Source: CAYYYG01 sp964490875 (GTDB lineage Bacteria; Patescibacteriota; Microgenomatia; UBA1406; GWC2-37-13). Taken from it: a stretch of DNA of 64,000 bases. Both the position numbers and the translations under genes were made by a program. The notes under the pieces are model-generated. The model was not told where the DNA came from. It saw only the letters and a list, made by a program, of their open reading frames with translations, and did not search any database. Shown here piece by piece: positions 51,363-59,243 of this stretch. The stretch lies in NCBI GenBank assembly GCA_964490875.1, contig CAZBEF010000007.1, positions 17,299 to 81,298 on the forward strand, read 5' to 3'. Within the stretch, counting starts at the first letter, position 1, and each line of letters starts with the position of its first letter.

Positions 51363-51368
51363 TACAAT
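51363..51368 (+). promoter_or_regulatory. -10 box of leuS
   Basis: TACAAT ends 7 bases before ATG 51376. Confidence 0.5.
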
Positions 51369-51375
51369 TACTCAT

Positions 51376-54180
51376 ATGAAAAAATATATTCCCTCCGAAT
51401 TTGAACAGAAATGGGTGGATACATGGTTGAAAGAGAAGGTGTATAGTCCGAAGTCCGAAGTCCGAAGTCTAAAGTCTGAAGTCGAAACTGTAAAGTCGGA
51501 GATGCAATATGTGTTGGTAATGTTTCCGTATCCTTCGGGTGCCGGGCTGCATGTGGGGCACGTCCGTGTATATACCGGCTCAGATGTGGTTGCCCGCTAC
51601 TTCCGCATGATGGGGAAGCAGCTGCTGTTCCCGATGGGATGGGATGCATTCGGCCTGCCTGCCGAAAATGCAGCTATAAAAGCTAAAACAAATCCAAAAG
51701 AATTGGTGCCTCAATATATTGCCACCTTTAAGCGCCAGATTCAGATGCTGGGGTATTCGTACGACTGGGACCGCGAAATCGCCACTACAGACCCAAATTA
51801 CTACAAATGGACTCAGTATCTGTTCATTGAATTCTTCAAAATGGGTTTGTTGTACAAAAAAATGACGTCCGTATATTTCTGCGAATTCTGCAAAACCGGT
51901 TTGGCCGAAGAAGAAGTGTTACCAGATGGTAAACATGAACGCTGCGGCAACCTGATTACCCGGAAAGATTTACCGCAATGGATTTTCAGAATAACTGCAT
52001 ATGCAGATCGTTTGTTATCTGAATTGGAAGGTTTGGACTGGCCGAATGGAATTCTGGAAATGCAGCGCAATTGGATAGGGAAGGATAAAGGATTGAATAT
52101 ACAATTCAAAGTCGAAAGTCCGAAGTCCGAAGTCGAAAGTTCATCGAATGATACTCTCACTGTCTGGACGAAATACTGGGAAACGGTTTTTGGTGTGACA
52201 TTTTTGGTGGTTGCGCCAGAGCATCCGTGGGTGCAGAAGTTAATTAGTCCGAAGTCCGAAGTCGAAAGTCCGAAGCCCCAGATTGAACAAGTCAGAGAAT
52301 ATGTGAAGCATGCAATGGCCAAGACTAATGAGCAGCGGCTTCAGGAAGAAAAAGATAAAACAGGCGTTTTCACCGGCTACTATGCCATAAATCCGGTAAA
52401 TGGCGAAAAAGTACCGGTTTGGGTGGCCGACTATGTTTTAGCCGATGTCGGAACTGGCGCCGTTATGGGTGTGCCTGCCCATGACGAACGTGATTTTGCC
52501 TTCATCAAAAAATACAATCTGCCGTCCAAGCAGGTTGTGTTCTTCGATAACCCTGAAGTAGATCCAAAAGTGGCCAGCGGTGAAATGTTTTATGAAGGTG
52601 AAGGAACTCTGGTAAATTCCAAGCAGTTTAATGGAATGCAGGCGTGGGGAAAAGGAAAAAAGAAGATGGCTGAATGGATGATTGAACAAAAATTTGCCGA
52701 ATGGAAAATAAACTATCATCTGCGCGACTGGATTTTCTCACGTCAGCGCTATTGGGGCGAACCGATACCGATGGTTTTCTGCCGGACGTGCGCGGAGAAA
52801 AAAATTAGTTATTGGGAAAGTAGTCCGAAGTCCGAAGTCCGAAGTCCAGCCTTCGCTGAAGCTACGGCTGGCAAGTCGAAGTCGACGGTACAAAATAAAA
52901 TGGATCAAAGTATGACGAAAAATATCGAAATGGTGAAAAATTCCATGTACGGCTGGTTTCCAATTGATCAAAAAAGTTTACCATTAGAGCTGCCATATTT
53001 GAAATCATACGAGCCGACAGGCACCGGCGAATCGCCATTGGCGCAAGCTGCCGATTGGCTGAAGGCGACATGCCCAAACTGCGGCAGTGAAGCTCGGCGT
53101 GAAACCGACACCATGCCAAACTGGGCCGGAAGCTGCTGGTACTTTTTGCGGTTTGCCGATCCGCATAATAATGCCGAACCTTGGAGCAAAGAATCGATGA
53201 AAAAGTGGCTCCCGGTTGACTGGTACATTGGGGGAGCAGAGCATGCTGTTTTGCATCTGCTGTATTCCCGTTTCTGGGTGAAGGCATTGCAGGACATCAA
53301 AATGGTTAATTTCAATGAACCGTTTCAAAGATTACGGACGGTCGGAATGGTGATTGCCGAAGACCACCGCAAAATGAGCAAGTCGTTTGGAAATGTCATC
53401 AACCCCGATGATGTGGTGAAAGAATTCGGAGCCGATACGCTGCGCGTATATGAAATGTTTATGGCGCCATTTAATCAGCAGATCGCCTGGTCAACTTCGG
53501 CATTGCAGGGATCATACCGATTCTTAAAGCGAGTGTGGGATGTGTATCAGAAAGAATATAATATTTCCCCTCTTTCAAGAGGGGAATCCGGCGAAGCCGG
53601 AAGGGGTGTTTCTGACAATAGTAAAAAACCCCGTCTGCCACACGCGCAGCCACCCCTCTTAAAAGAGGGGAATAATTCAAAAGAACTCATTGCCGAATTA
53701 AACAGAACAATTGCCAAAGTTACGCGCGACATTCCTGAGTTTAAATTCAACACCGCAATTGCCGCAATGATGGAGTTTTTGAATAAATGGGAAAGTGCAG
53801 TACAAGTCCGAAGGGACAAGTCCGAAGTCCGAAGTCTTTCAAAAGAAGATGCTAAAAAGTTTCTCCAGATGCTGGCGCCGTTTGCTCCGTTTATGACAGA
53901 AGAGATCTGGCATGATCTATTCAACGAAAAAGAATCGATTCATGTTTCACAATGGCCGAGTGTCGATGAGACCGTTATTCATCATACGAACGTGAATATT
54001 CCAGTTCAGGTAAATGGTAAATTCAGAGCTGTCTTAACCGTTCCAGTTGCGGCAATAGATGAAGAATCGGTCATTCGTGAAGCCGAAAAACATGAGAAGA
54101 TTTCAAAATATATCGTGGGTAAAGTATATGAACCGATTTATGTAAAGGGAAAAGTATTAAATTTTGTAATTACTAATTAA
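51376..54180 (+). CDS. leuS: Leucyl-tRNA synthetase with six repeat-derived insertions (934 aa)
   Basis: Charges tRNA-Leu. HIGH region PYPSGAGLHVGHVRVYTGSD, GWDAFGLPAENAAIK, editing domain with VWVADYVLADVGTGAVMGVP and AHDERDFAF, HLRDWIFSRQRYWGEPIP, and KMSKSFGNVINPDDVV are all intact. It is about 80-100 residues longer than typical bacterial LeuRS; the excess is repeat DNA read in frame at six places: near residues 24-42, 244-255, 290-301, 482-504 (SPKSEVRSPAFAEATAG), 730-766 and 810-821. All lie between conserved blocks. The next gene starts 1 base after its stop codon, suggesting co-transcription. Confidence 0.93.
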   Translation: MKKYIPSEFEQKWVDTWLKEKVYSPKSEVRSLKSEVETVKSEMQYVLVMFPYPSGAGLHVGHVRVYTGSDVVARYFRMMGKQLLFPMGWDAFGLPAENAAIKAKTNPKELVPQYIATFKRQIQMLGYSYDWDREIATTDPNYYKWTQYLFIEFFKMGLLYKKMTSVYFCEFCKTGLAEEEVLPDGKHERCGNLITRKDLPQWIFRITAYADRLLSELEGLDWPNGILEMQRNWIGKDKGLNIQFKVESPKSEVESSSNDTLTVWTKYWETVFGVTFLVVAPEHPWVQKLISPKSEVESPKPQIEQVREYVKHAMAKTNEQRLQEEKDKTGVFTGYYAINPVNGEKVPVWVADYVLADVGTGAVMGVPAHDERDFAFIKKYNLPSKQVVFFDNPEVDPKVASGEMFYEGEGTLVNSKQFNGMQAWGKGKKKMAEWMIEQKFAEWKINYHLRDWIFSRQRYWGEPIPMVFCRTCAEKKISYWESSPKSEVRSPAFAEATAGKSKSTVQNKMDQSMTKNIEMVKNSMYGWFPIDQKSLPLELPYLKSYEPTGTGESPLAQAADWLKATCPNCGSEARRETDTMPNWAGSCWYFLRFADPHNNAEPWSKESMKKWLPVDWYIGGAEHAVLHLLYSRFWVKALQDIKMVNFNEPFQRLRTVGMVIAEDHRKMSKSFGNVINPDDVVKEFGADTLRVYEMFMAPFNQQIAWSTSALQGSYRFLKRVWDVYQKEYNISPLSRGESGEAGRGVSDNSKKPRLPHAQPPLLKEGNNSKELIAELNRTIAKVTRDIPEFKFNTAIAAMMEFLNKWESAVQVRRDKSEVRSLSKEDAKKFLQMLAPFAPFMTEEIWHDLFNEKESIHVSQWPSVDETVIHHTNVNIPVQVNGKFRAVLTVPVAAIDEESVIREAEKHEKISKYIVGKVYEPIYVKGKVLNFVITN
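51444..51501. repeat. GTCCGAAGTC minisatellite in leuS (copy 1)
   Basis: Tandem AGTCCGAAGTCCGAAGTC units and degenerate AAAGTC units near the start of the gene, translated SPKSEVRSLKSEV. Confidence 0.7.
52107..52140. repeat. GTCCGAAGTC minisatellite in leuS (copy 2)
   Basis: AAAGTCGAAAGTCCGAAGTC units, translated KVESPKSEVESS. Confidence 0.7.
52245..52276. repeat. GTCCGAAGTC minisatellite in leuS (copy 3)
   Basis: AGTCCGAAGTCCGAAGTC plus GAAAGTCCGAAG, translated SPKSEVESPK, inside the editing domain. Confidence 0.7.
52821..52886. repeat. Compound repeat in leuS (copy 4)
   Basis: GTCCGAAGTC units joined to a CCAGCCTTCGCTGAAGC...GCTGGC hairpin, translated SPKSEVRSPAFAEATAG. It sits beside a Cys-containing (CRTCAEKK) zinc-like region. 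Confidence 0.7.
53564..53673. repeat. Palindromic repeat pair in leuS (copy 5)
   Basis: TTCCCCTCTTTCAAGAGGGG at the left and CCCCTCTTAAAAGAGGGG at the right around GCGAAGCCGG and related sequence; about 110 bp, read in frame. Confidence 0.7.
53803..53837. repeat. GTCCGAAGTC minisatellite in leuS (copy 6)
   Basis: AAGTCCGAAGGGACAAGTCC followed by GAAGTCCGAAGTC, translated VRRDKSEVRSL. Confidence 0.65.
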
Positions 54181-54181
54181 T

Positions 54182-54502
54182 ATGTCTGAAAGAAATCCAA
54201 CAATAACTGCTTTATTCCATACACAGGAGGATTATGAAGATACCGGTCGTGACAGACTACCTGAATCAGTTCATAATAAGATGAGAGGTGGACATGCACA
54301 GGAAAGTCCATATAGATATGATCCAGATGAATTTATGCCTTTTCTTGAGAATCCTAGAACACGAAGAGCTTTTGCAGATCTTCATTGGTCTCATATCCAG
54401 TCACCGAATATAAAAGTATTTGATGCTCATGAGCACCTTCCTTCTCAAGAGCGACTAAAAAGAAAATTACAGGCGAAATACGGCCCGGAAAGTTCAGAAT
54501 AA
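54182..54502 (+). CDS. Hypothetical polar protein (106 aa)
   Basis: Starts 1 base after the leuS stop codon, so probably co-transcribed. Polar and charged throughout (MSERNPTITALFHTQEDYED), no Cys, no hydrophobic segment, ending LQAKYGPESSE. No family recognised. Convergent with the next gene (6-base gap). Confidence 0.55.
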   Translation: MSERNPTITALFHTQEDYEDTGRDRLPESVHNKMRGGHAQESPYRYDPDEFMPFLENPRTRRAFADLHWSHIQSPNIKVFDAHEHLPSQERLKRKLQAKYGPESSE

Positions 54503-54508
54503 TTAATT

Positions 54509-55339
54509 TTATTTCTTAATTACCACTGTCGCAGAAACTGGCCGGAAAGGGGATAAGCCAATTGGAGAATTCTCCGATGCAGAAACTGTATGCGATTCTA
54601 CAATCGTAATCCCTGAATTTTTAGGACTCAGAATAAAACTGTGTACCTCGTTTTTGGTAGCACCTGTCTCTAACCGACTTGTTCCTGTACAGCTTCCAAG
54701 CCCTGTGCACGACATCTGGAACTGGCTGTTTACAGCAGCAACTTCGGGGCAGCCAACCTTTACATAGTCTTGATTAAAATCCATTTTAAAATTCCCCATC
54801 AGAATTTTTTCTGCTGAAAAAGGCTGCATATAGGTAAGAATACTTTTAAAGCCATCGCAGCCTGGGCCGGGAACACCTTGCGGGGTTAATCCATTGAAGA
54901 TATCGATTGTTTTTTCTGCTGTTAATATCCGCGCCCGTTGAATAAGAGTGCCGTTTACCGGAAGCAGAGAAGACGTTTCGGTAATCGGATATTTAGAAAG
55001 AATTCCAAGTTGTTTGGCACCAGTGTAGGCAGTTTCGGCTTTAAACATAGGGTATGAAGCCTTTATAAGTTCGCTTGCTAGCAGATCGATTCCGGATTCT
55101 TCCTGAAGAGCAACTATATTGTATTTATTGTCACGAATGTATGAAGCGAGTGCTGCAATTGCGGAAGGATCGGTGTAGCCAGATGCAACATCGAACGTCA
55201 GTAGCTTTAGCTCAATGCCGGCTGCCTTGGCATCTACGTTATATTGCTTGGGTTTATGCTCAATCTTATTAACCACTGAAGTAATAAGCATCATACCAGC
55301 ATATATCGCGACTACCAGAAAAAGAAGGAATTTCCACAT
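54509..55339 (-). CDS. Membrane-anchored EEP-fold protein with degenerate active site (276 aa)
   Basis: An N-terminal helix (WKFLLFLVVAIYAGMMLITSVV) anchors an external endonuclease/exonuclease/phosphatase fold: ELKLLTFDVASGY, NIVALQEESG (conserved Glu), GAKQLGILSKYPI. Two catalytic blocks are altered: the usual GDFN reads GNFKMD and the usual SDHRPV reads SPFRPVSATV, losing the general-base Asp-His. It may therefore bind rather than cleave. Four Cys in the middle suggest disulfides outside the cell. No enzyme activity should be assumed. Confidence 0.65.
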   Translation of the reverse strand: MWKFLLFLVVAIYAGMMLITSVVNKIEHKPKQYNVDAKAAGIELKLLTFDVASGYTDPSAIAALASYIRDNKYNIVALQEESGIDLLASELIKASYPMFKAETAYTGAKQLGILSKYPITETSSLLPVNGTLIQRARILTAEKTIDIFNGLTPQGVPGPGCDGFKSILTYMQPFSAEKILMGNFKMDFNQDYVKVGCPEVAAVNSQFQMSCTGLGSCTGTSRLETGATKNEVHSFILSPKNSGITIVESHTVSASENSPIGLSPFRPVSATVVIKK

Positions 55340-55391
55340 ACTATCATAGATTATCTAATCTGAAGTAAATTTTCAAGCATATCATTATTTG

Positions 55392-55420
55392 TTGATTTAC
55401 TCATCTTCGATTGATACAAT
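55392..55420 (+). promoter_or_regulatory. Promoter of the tRNA-fragment / GIY-YIG / tRNA-Lys unit
   Basis: TTGATT, 17-base spacer, TACAAT. A start about 7 bases later would precede the broken tRNA copy by about 25 bases. No other good promoter was found before the intact tRNA, so one transcript may carry all three. Confidence 0.5.
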
Positions 55421-55450
55421 TTGATTTCAGGTGATTTTTTTGTGGTAGAA

Positions 55451-55532
55451 GGGTCCGTAGCCTACAGTCCCGCATAGCGGGAGCAACTGGTAGAGCAGTC
55501 CCGACTTAAGTCGGGATTGGTTCCAGGTTCAC
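55451..55532 (+). pseudogene. Broken tRNA-Lys copy carrying two palindromes
   Basis: Blocks GGGTCCGTAGC, AACTGGTAGAGCAG and TTGGTTC..GGTTC match the intact tRNA-Lys at 55772. The D-arm side holds an inserted GTCCCGCATAGCGGGAGC hairpin, and the anticodon arm is replaced by the palindrome TCCCGACTTAAGTCGGGA. The 3' T-stem and acceptor strand are missing, because the GIY-YIG ATG follows directly. It cannot fold as a tRNA. Confidence 0.65.
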
Positions 55533-55781
55533 ATGTTTTATATTTATATATTACAAAGTGAATTAGATTGGAGTTTTTACATAGGATTTACAGAGAATAT
55601 AGAAAGTAGGGTATATGAGCATAATTTTGGGAGGACAGGATATTCAAAGTCTAAACGTCCTTGGAAATTAATATATTCTGAAGAATTTGGAACGCGTACT
55701 GAAGCGATTAAGCGAGAAAGATATTTAAAGAAATTAAAAAGTCGAAGGTACATTGAAAAGCTTGTTGCAAAGGGTCCATAG
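55533..55781 (+). CDS. Small GIY-YIG endonuclease set into a tRNA-Lys locus (82 aa)
   Basis: GIY-YIG domain: FYIYILQSELDWSFYIGFT with both Tyr motifs, catalytic Arg in NIESRVYEHN, Glu in AIKRERYLKKLKSRRYIEKL. Its start lies next to the 5' tRNA-Lys fragment, and its TAG stop (55779-55781) lies inside the first bases of the intact tRNA-Lys, so the last residues (KGP) are encoded by the tRNA acceptor stem. Related in layout to the GIY-YIG protein at 48.3 kb. Likely a mobile or site-specific nuclease; its target is inferred, not shown. Confidence 0.8.
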   Translation: MFYIYILQSELDWSFYIGFTENIESRVYEHNFGRTGYSKSKRPWKLIYSEEFGTRTEAIKRERYLKKLKSRRYIEKLVAKGP

Positions 55782-55844
55782 CTCAACTGGTAGAGCAGCA
55801 GCCTTTTAAGCTGTTGGTTCTGGGTTCGAGTCCCAGTGGACTCA
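55772..55844 (+). tRNA. tRNA-Lys (anticodon TTT)
   Basis: Complete cloverleaf: acceptor GGGTCCA/TGGACTC (one G-T pair), D-arm GCTC...GAGC, anticodon stem GCAGC/GCTGT with loop CTTTTAA, T-arm CTGGG-TTCGAGT-CCCAG, discriminator A. The 3' CCA is not encoded (CAA follows), so CCA must be added after transcription. The first ten bases overlap the end of the GIY-YIG gene. Confidence 0.93.
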
Positions 55845-55849
55845 CAATT

Positions 55850-57115
55850 TTATTTTTTCTTAGAAGACACTAAATTTCTGAGATATATTAATTCCTGTTG
55901 AAGTTGCACATTAATTTTACTCGCACCGTCATACCATACAGACGGTATTTCACTATTTGCAAAACGATATGTCAAACTTGGGGCTTCAATTCCATAAACA
56001 ATTGCAAGTGATGCGTCGTCCTTAAGGAGTGGATTATCAGCGTAAGGTAAACTTCCTTCACGAAAATCATCAAACATTTTCTGCATTCGTGATACTCTTT
56101 CCAGCTTAGGAATTGCTAATCGTTCAGGATCATAACCGCCGTCAGAAGAAACTAAAAATGCGGAATAAAATGGTGATTGAGCAGTAGGATTCATGCCGAC
56201 AGGAAAACCACATATTGCATCATCAGGTGTTGCACATTGATAGTTAAGCGCCGAGTTATATACAGGAGTATCTCCTACAATGGAAGGATCTATTTTTAGA
56301 TATGGATCGAGTTTCTGGCCTGTTGCATGGGTATATTGTTGGACTACAGCATCAACAGCATAATTGTAGTCTAAACTAAGCAAATCATTGGGTCCGACCG
56401 AATATATATCTGCCAAACTTCGAAAATTGTGTGCAAATAACTGCGGACAGCCTTGTTTATAAACGAAACCTGTTGTTGAGAATACACCGTCGAAGGCGCC
56501 GGGCATAGTTGCCGGATCAACTCCGTACTCAAATGCTGTTTGTTTTAACCGTTCGGCCCGGATGCTGTTATAAAAAATAAGCAAAGATTCAAGAGCTCTT
56601 ACTTCATGGTGCCATAAACTGATCGAAGTTCTGTAATGATTATAAAATTGTTTTTTATTAAAATAAGTTTTTGCCATCATGGAAGCTTTATCTAGAAATT
56701 CCTTGTCTCCCACCATACCTCGACAGACTTCGGCTGCAATAACATCGGTATCCAATCCCTTGAGGGCATCTTTTATTTGATCAGAAGGGCTCAGACCATC
56801 AAAAAAGTCTATTAATACAAGATTTGTTTTTGGATCTTCACCCTGAAAAGTAAAAAAATTAATTGCGTCACCGCACTCACCCTGCTTGCGGCCATCTTTA
56901 GCACCATGCAAAGTCACTGCTTCGATTGCTCCGGGAACAAGGGGGATACGGCTGGCAAGTAAATGACCGGCTCCATATTCGGGTATGCAAGTTCTGACCG
57001 TTATACCATCAATATCCGTTTCCTGAAATTCCGCTTTGGGAATTCCATCAAATAAATTTTTAGGATGAATTTCTCTTTTTCTTCCAAACAAATGATTAAT
57101 TAATTCAGCAGCCAT
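55850..57115 (-). CDS. Hypothetical protein, possibly a divergent PP2C-like phosphatase (421 aa)
   Basis: Soluble, no signal peptide. Segments recall PPM/PP2C phosphatases: TNLVLIDFFDGLSPSDQI (compare the DG motif), AEVCRGMVGD, and a late DDASLAIVYG (compare DN/DDxTLxVV). The rest is unlike the family and spacing is irregular, so this is a weak assignment. Several Cys are scattered through it. The ATG is followed upstream by a 32-base leader to a TATAAT. The gene is convergent with tRNA-Lys (5-base gap). Confidence 0.45.
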   Translation of the reverse strand: MAAELINHLFGRKREIHPKNLFDGIPKAEFQETDIDGITVRTCIPEYGAGHLLASRIPLVPGAIEAVTLHGAKDGRKQGECGDAINFFTFQGEDPKTNLVLIDFFDGLSPSDQIKDALKGLDTDVIAAEVCRGMVGDKEFLDKASMMAKTYFNKKQFYNHYRTSISLWHHEVRALESLLIFYNSIRAERLKQTAFEYGVDPATMPGAFDGVFSTTGFVYKQGCPQLFAHNFRSLADIYSVGPNDLLSLDYNYAVDAVVQQYTHATGQKLDPYLKIDPSIVGDTPVYNSALNYQCATPDDAICGFPVGMNPTAQSPFYSAFLVSSDGGYDPERLAIPKLERVSRMQKMFDDFREGSLPYADNPLLKDDASLAIVYGIEAPSLTYRFANSEIPSVWYDGASKINVQLQQELIYLRNLVSSKKK

Positions 57116-57267
57116 GTGTAGTGAAGAAAACTTAATTTAATCATATTATATCAGGTATTGGACATTTTATATCTGGATAAAAATCTACATGCTCTCGTTT
57201 ATTTTTCTGCAAAAGATTAAATTTTATTGTTTTAACAAGCTAATTATGCTATAATTGTGCTTCAAAA

Positions 57268-58095
57268 ATGGGCGAACACATACAGTACAACCCGGAATTA
57301 ATACGTCTTGGAAATACAATAGATGGAATAATTAAACCTGAGCTCAGTTTGCTTAGGGAGTATCCTTATTTACGCGATGTTGGAAATGGGACACTTTATT
57401 TAGGCGTCACTTATTTCGGCCCAAATACCGAAGAAAATATCAAAGATGAGTGGGAAAAATATAAAAAAAGATTAGCGAAAGGTGCTTTATTATCTGCGCG
57501 ACAACCTCAGGGAGGAATTGGAATTATAGTATCGGCTTGGGATCAAGAGTTACAGGGAAATATGTGGGAATGTATAGTTGAGGGTATTCAACCCAATTTC
57601 AAATTAAGATTTTCAGATGGTAGGTATGGGATTTCTTCTACCTATCAACAAGTGCCTTCTGATTTTCAGGTAACTGATACCATGTTAGGTGATTGTGAAA
57701 AAGCATTTTCAAAAGAACCTCTGGTAAGACCTAACAGATTGATGACAGACGATGAATACGATGAATGGTTACGTATTGCAGAATCATTACCTAGAAAAAA
57801 AGTTTATCGTGTACAGGAAGCTCGTGGGTATCAGGAATATCGATCATTTGTCAATCAATATGGGCAGATAGGAATTGAAAGAAGACCTAAATTTGGACTC
57901 GGAGGAGATGCAGTTGAAACACAAATGCCTATGATGGTAGGTTTTCGCGATCTATCGGCAGGGGCGACTATATGTAAAGTGACGACATATGTTCATAATC
58001 CCGGCGAGAAACCTATAGAACCGGTAATTAATTTTGAGCATGGATTAGGTGAAATACAAAGAGTTGCAAAAGGCGAACAAACTTCACTTCAATAA
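57268..58095 (+). CDS. Hypothetical protein (275 aa)
   Basis: Soluble mixed alpha/beta protein with no recognised motif. Beta-rich centre (GGIGIIVSAWDQELQGNMWE), a helix with charged residues (TDDEYDEWLRIAESLPRKK) and a Gly-containing C-terminus. TATAAT ends 12 bases before the ATG. Divergent from the PP2C-like gene; the shared 150-base gap is AT-rich. Confidence 0.6.
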   Translation: MGEHIQYNPELIRLGNTIDGIIKPELSLLREYPYLRDVGNGTLYLGVTYFGPNTEENIKDEWEKYKKRLAKGALLSARQPQGGIGIIVSAWDQELQGNMWECIVEGIQPNFKLRFSDGRYGISSTYQQVPSDFQVTDTMLGDCEKAFSKEPLVRPNRLMTDDEYDEWLRIAESLPRKKVYRVQEARGYQEYRSFVNQYGQIGIERRPKFGLGGDAVETQMPMMVGFRDLSAGATICKVTTYVHNPGEKPIEPVINFEHGLGEIQRVAKGEQTSLQ

Positions 58096-58223
58096 ATTAA
58101 TATCTCAAATTGGTCGTTATTTATGTCATGTAGCTATTGGCTAATTTACAAAATCAACTCATTTTACTGGTAAAGGCGGCGGTTTCACGCATTCGGATTC
58201 GATGACACTGAAGTATTGATACA

Positions 58224-59237
58224 TCACATAATGTGTCTTTGCTGAAGGGCATCAATAATTTTATATCCTCCTTCTTGAATTTTATTCCATCCATCCTGAA
58301 AATTTGTTTCTCCATTAAAACTTACTAAACGGGTATATTTTTTTCTTCCGCTTGCTATGTCCGGAACAACCATAAATACTTGAGTACCGTTTCCAACGGA
58401 TATTTCATGAACTCCGGGTATTGCCATATCTTCTGGAGGAATCGGAAGAATTGCCACAACAACTCCTTCTGGCGCCAAATTGGCCGCCGTTCTTACTTCC
58501 TGCAGATTATCACTTCTTCTGGCGATATTGGAAATACCTCCATCTGCATACAATGCACCATTATGCCGAGTCGGCTGATGGAGAATTGGAACGGAGCATG
58601 AAGTATTAATAATATCCAAAAGGTATTCCTGGTTTAAGTGTCCGTCGAGCGTCCACTGATCGCTGCTGTAATACTCCTGTGGAAATCCTTCACGACGGCT
58701 TAGTTTTGTCTGGGAAATAAATTCTATGCGCCGTTTACTTTTTTTGCCGTTATGGCCGTTTAAATGATTATTTTTATATTTTGCCAGGTCTATTTTCCAA
58801 AAACCCGTTGGGCTTGAGGAACGGCTGGCAACTTCGTTCCAAGGCCTTCGAATTCCATCTAACGGAACGACAGTTTCATGAAAAAAATTATAGAGATCAC
58901 GGGGATCGGTGGAATGGAGCAGCTTAGTTAACCCGAGTGTTATTGCACCGGCACTGGTTCCGATTTGAATATCTGCTTCATCGAGCCGTAGCCCAAGAAG
59001 TTCAAGTGCAGAAAGAGCACCGCAGATGGTATGAAATCCACCGGCGCCGCCACCACCCAAGACTACAGACAAAGCTTTTTCACCTTTAGCACGGATCATT
59101 TCAACTTTTGGCTTAAGAATTGCGGGAATTTTTCCTTGAGCTATGTCTTGCGCGCTGCAGAGTGGACGGTCTTTTGGTACGAAGGGTTCACCATATACCG
59201 GTTTTCTTTCAGAATATGTGAACTGTTCTAAAAGCAT
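58224..59237 (-). CDS. Patatin-like phospholipase (337 aa)
   Basis: Serine acyl hydrolase with a Ser-Asp dyad. Oxyanion loop VVLGGGGAGGFHTICGAL, nucleophile elbow IGTSAGAITLGL, and catalytic Asp in LYADGGISN are present in correct order. Probably releases fatty acids from membrane lipids in the cytoplasm or acts on host-derived lipids; the substrate is not evident. No signal peptide. TATAAT ends 6 bases before the ATG. Confidence 0.88.
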   Translation of the reverse strand: MLLEQFTYSERKPVYGEPFVPKDRPLCSAQDIAQGKIPAILKPKVEMIRAKGEKALSVVLGGGGAGGFHTICGALSALELLGLRLDEADIQIGTSAGAITLGLTKLLHSTDPRDLYNFFHETVVPLDGIRRPWNEVASRSSSPTGFWKIDLAKYKNNHLNGHNGKKSKRRIEFISQTKLSRREGFPQEYYSSDQWTLDGHLNQEYLLDIINTSCSVPILHQPTRHNGALYADGGISNIARRSDNLQEVRTAANLAPEGVVVAILPIPPEDMAIPGVHEISVGNGTQVFMVVPDIASGRKKYTRLVSFNGETNFQDGWNKIQEGGYKIIDALQQRHIM

Positions 59238-59243
59238 GAATGT

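Noticed and set aside
55451..55532. A second functional tRNA gene
   Set aside because: The 3' half of the T-arm and the acceptor strand are missing, and the anticodon arm is a perfect palindrome without a 7-base loop.
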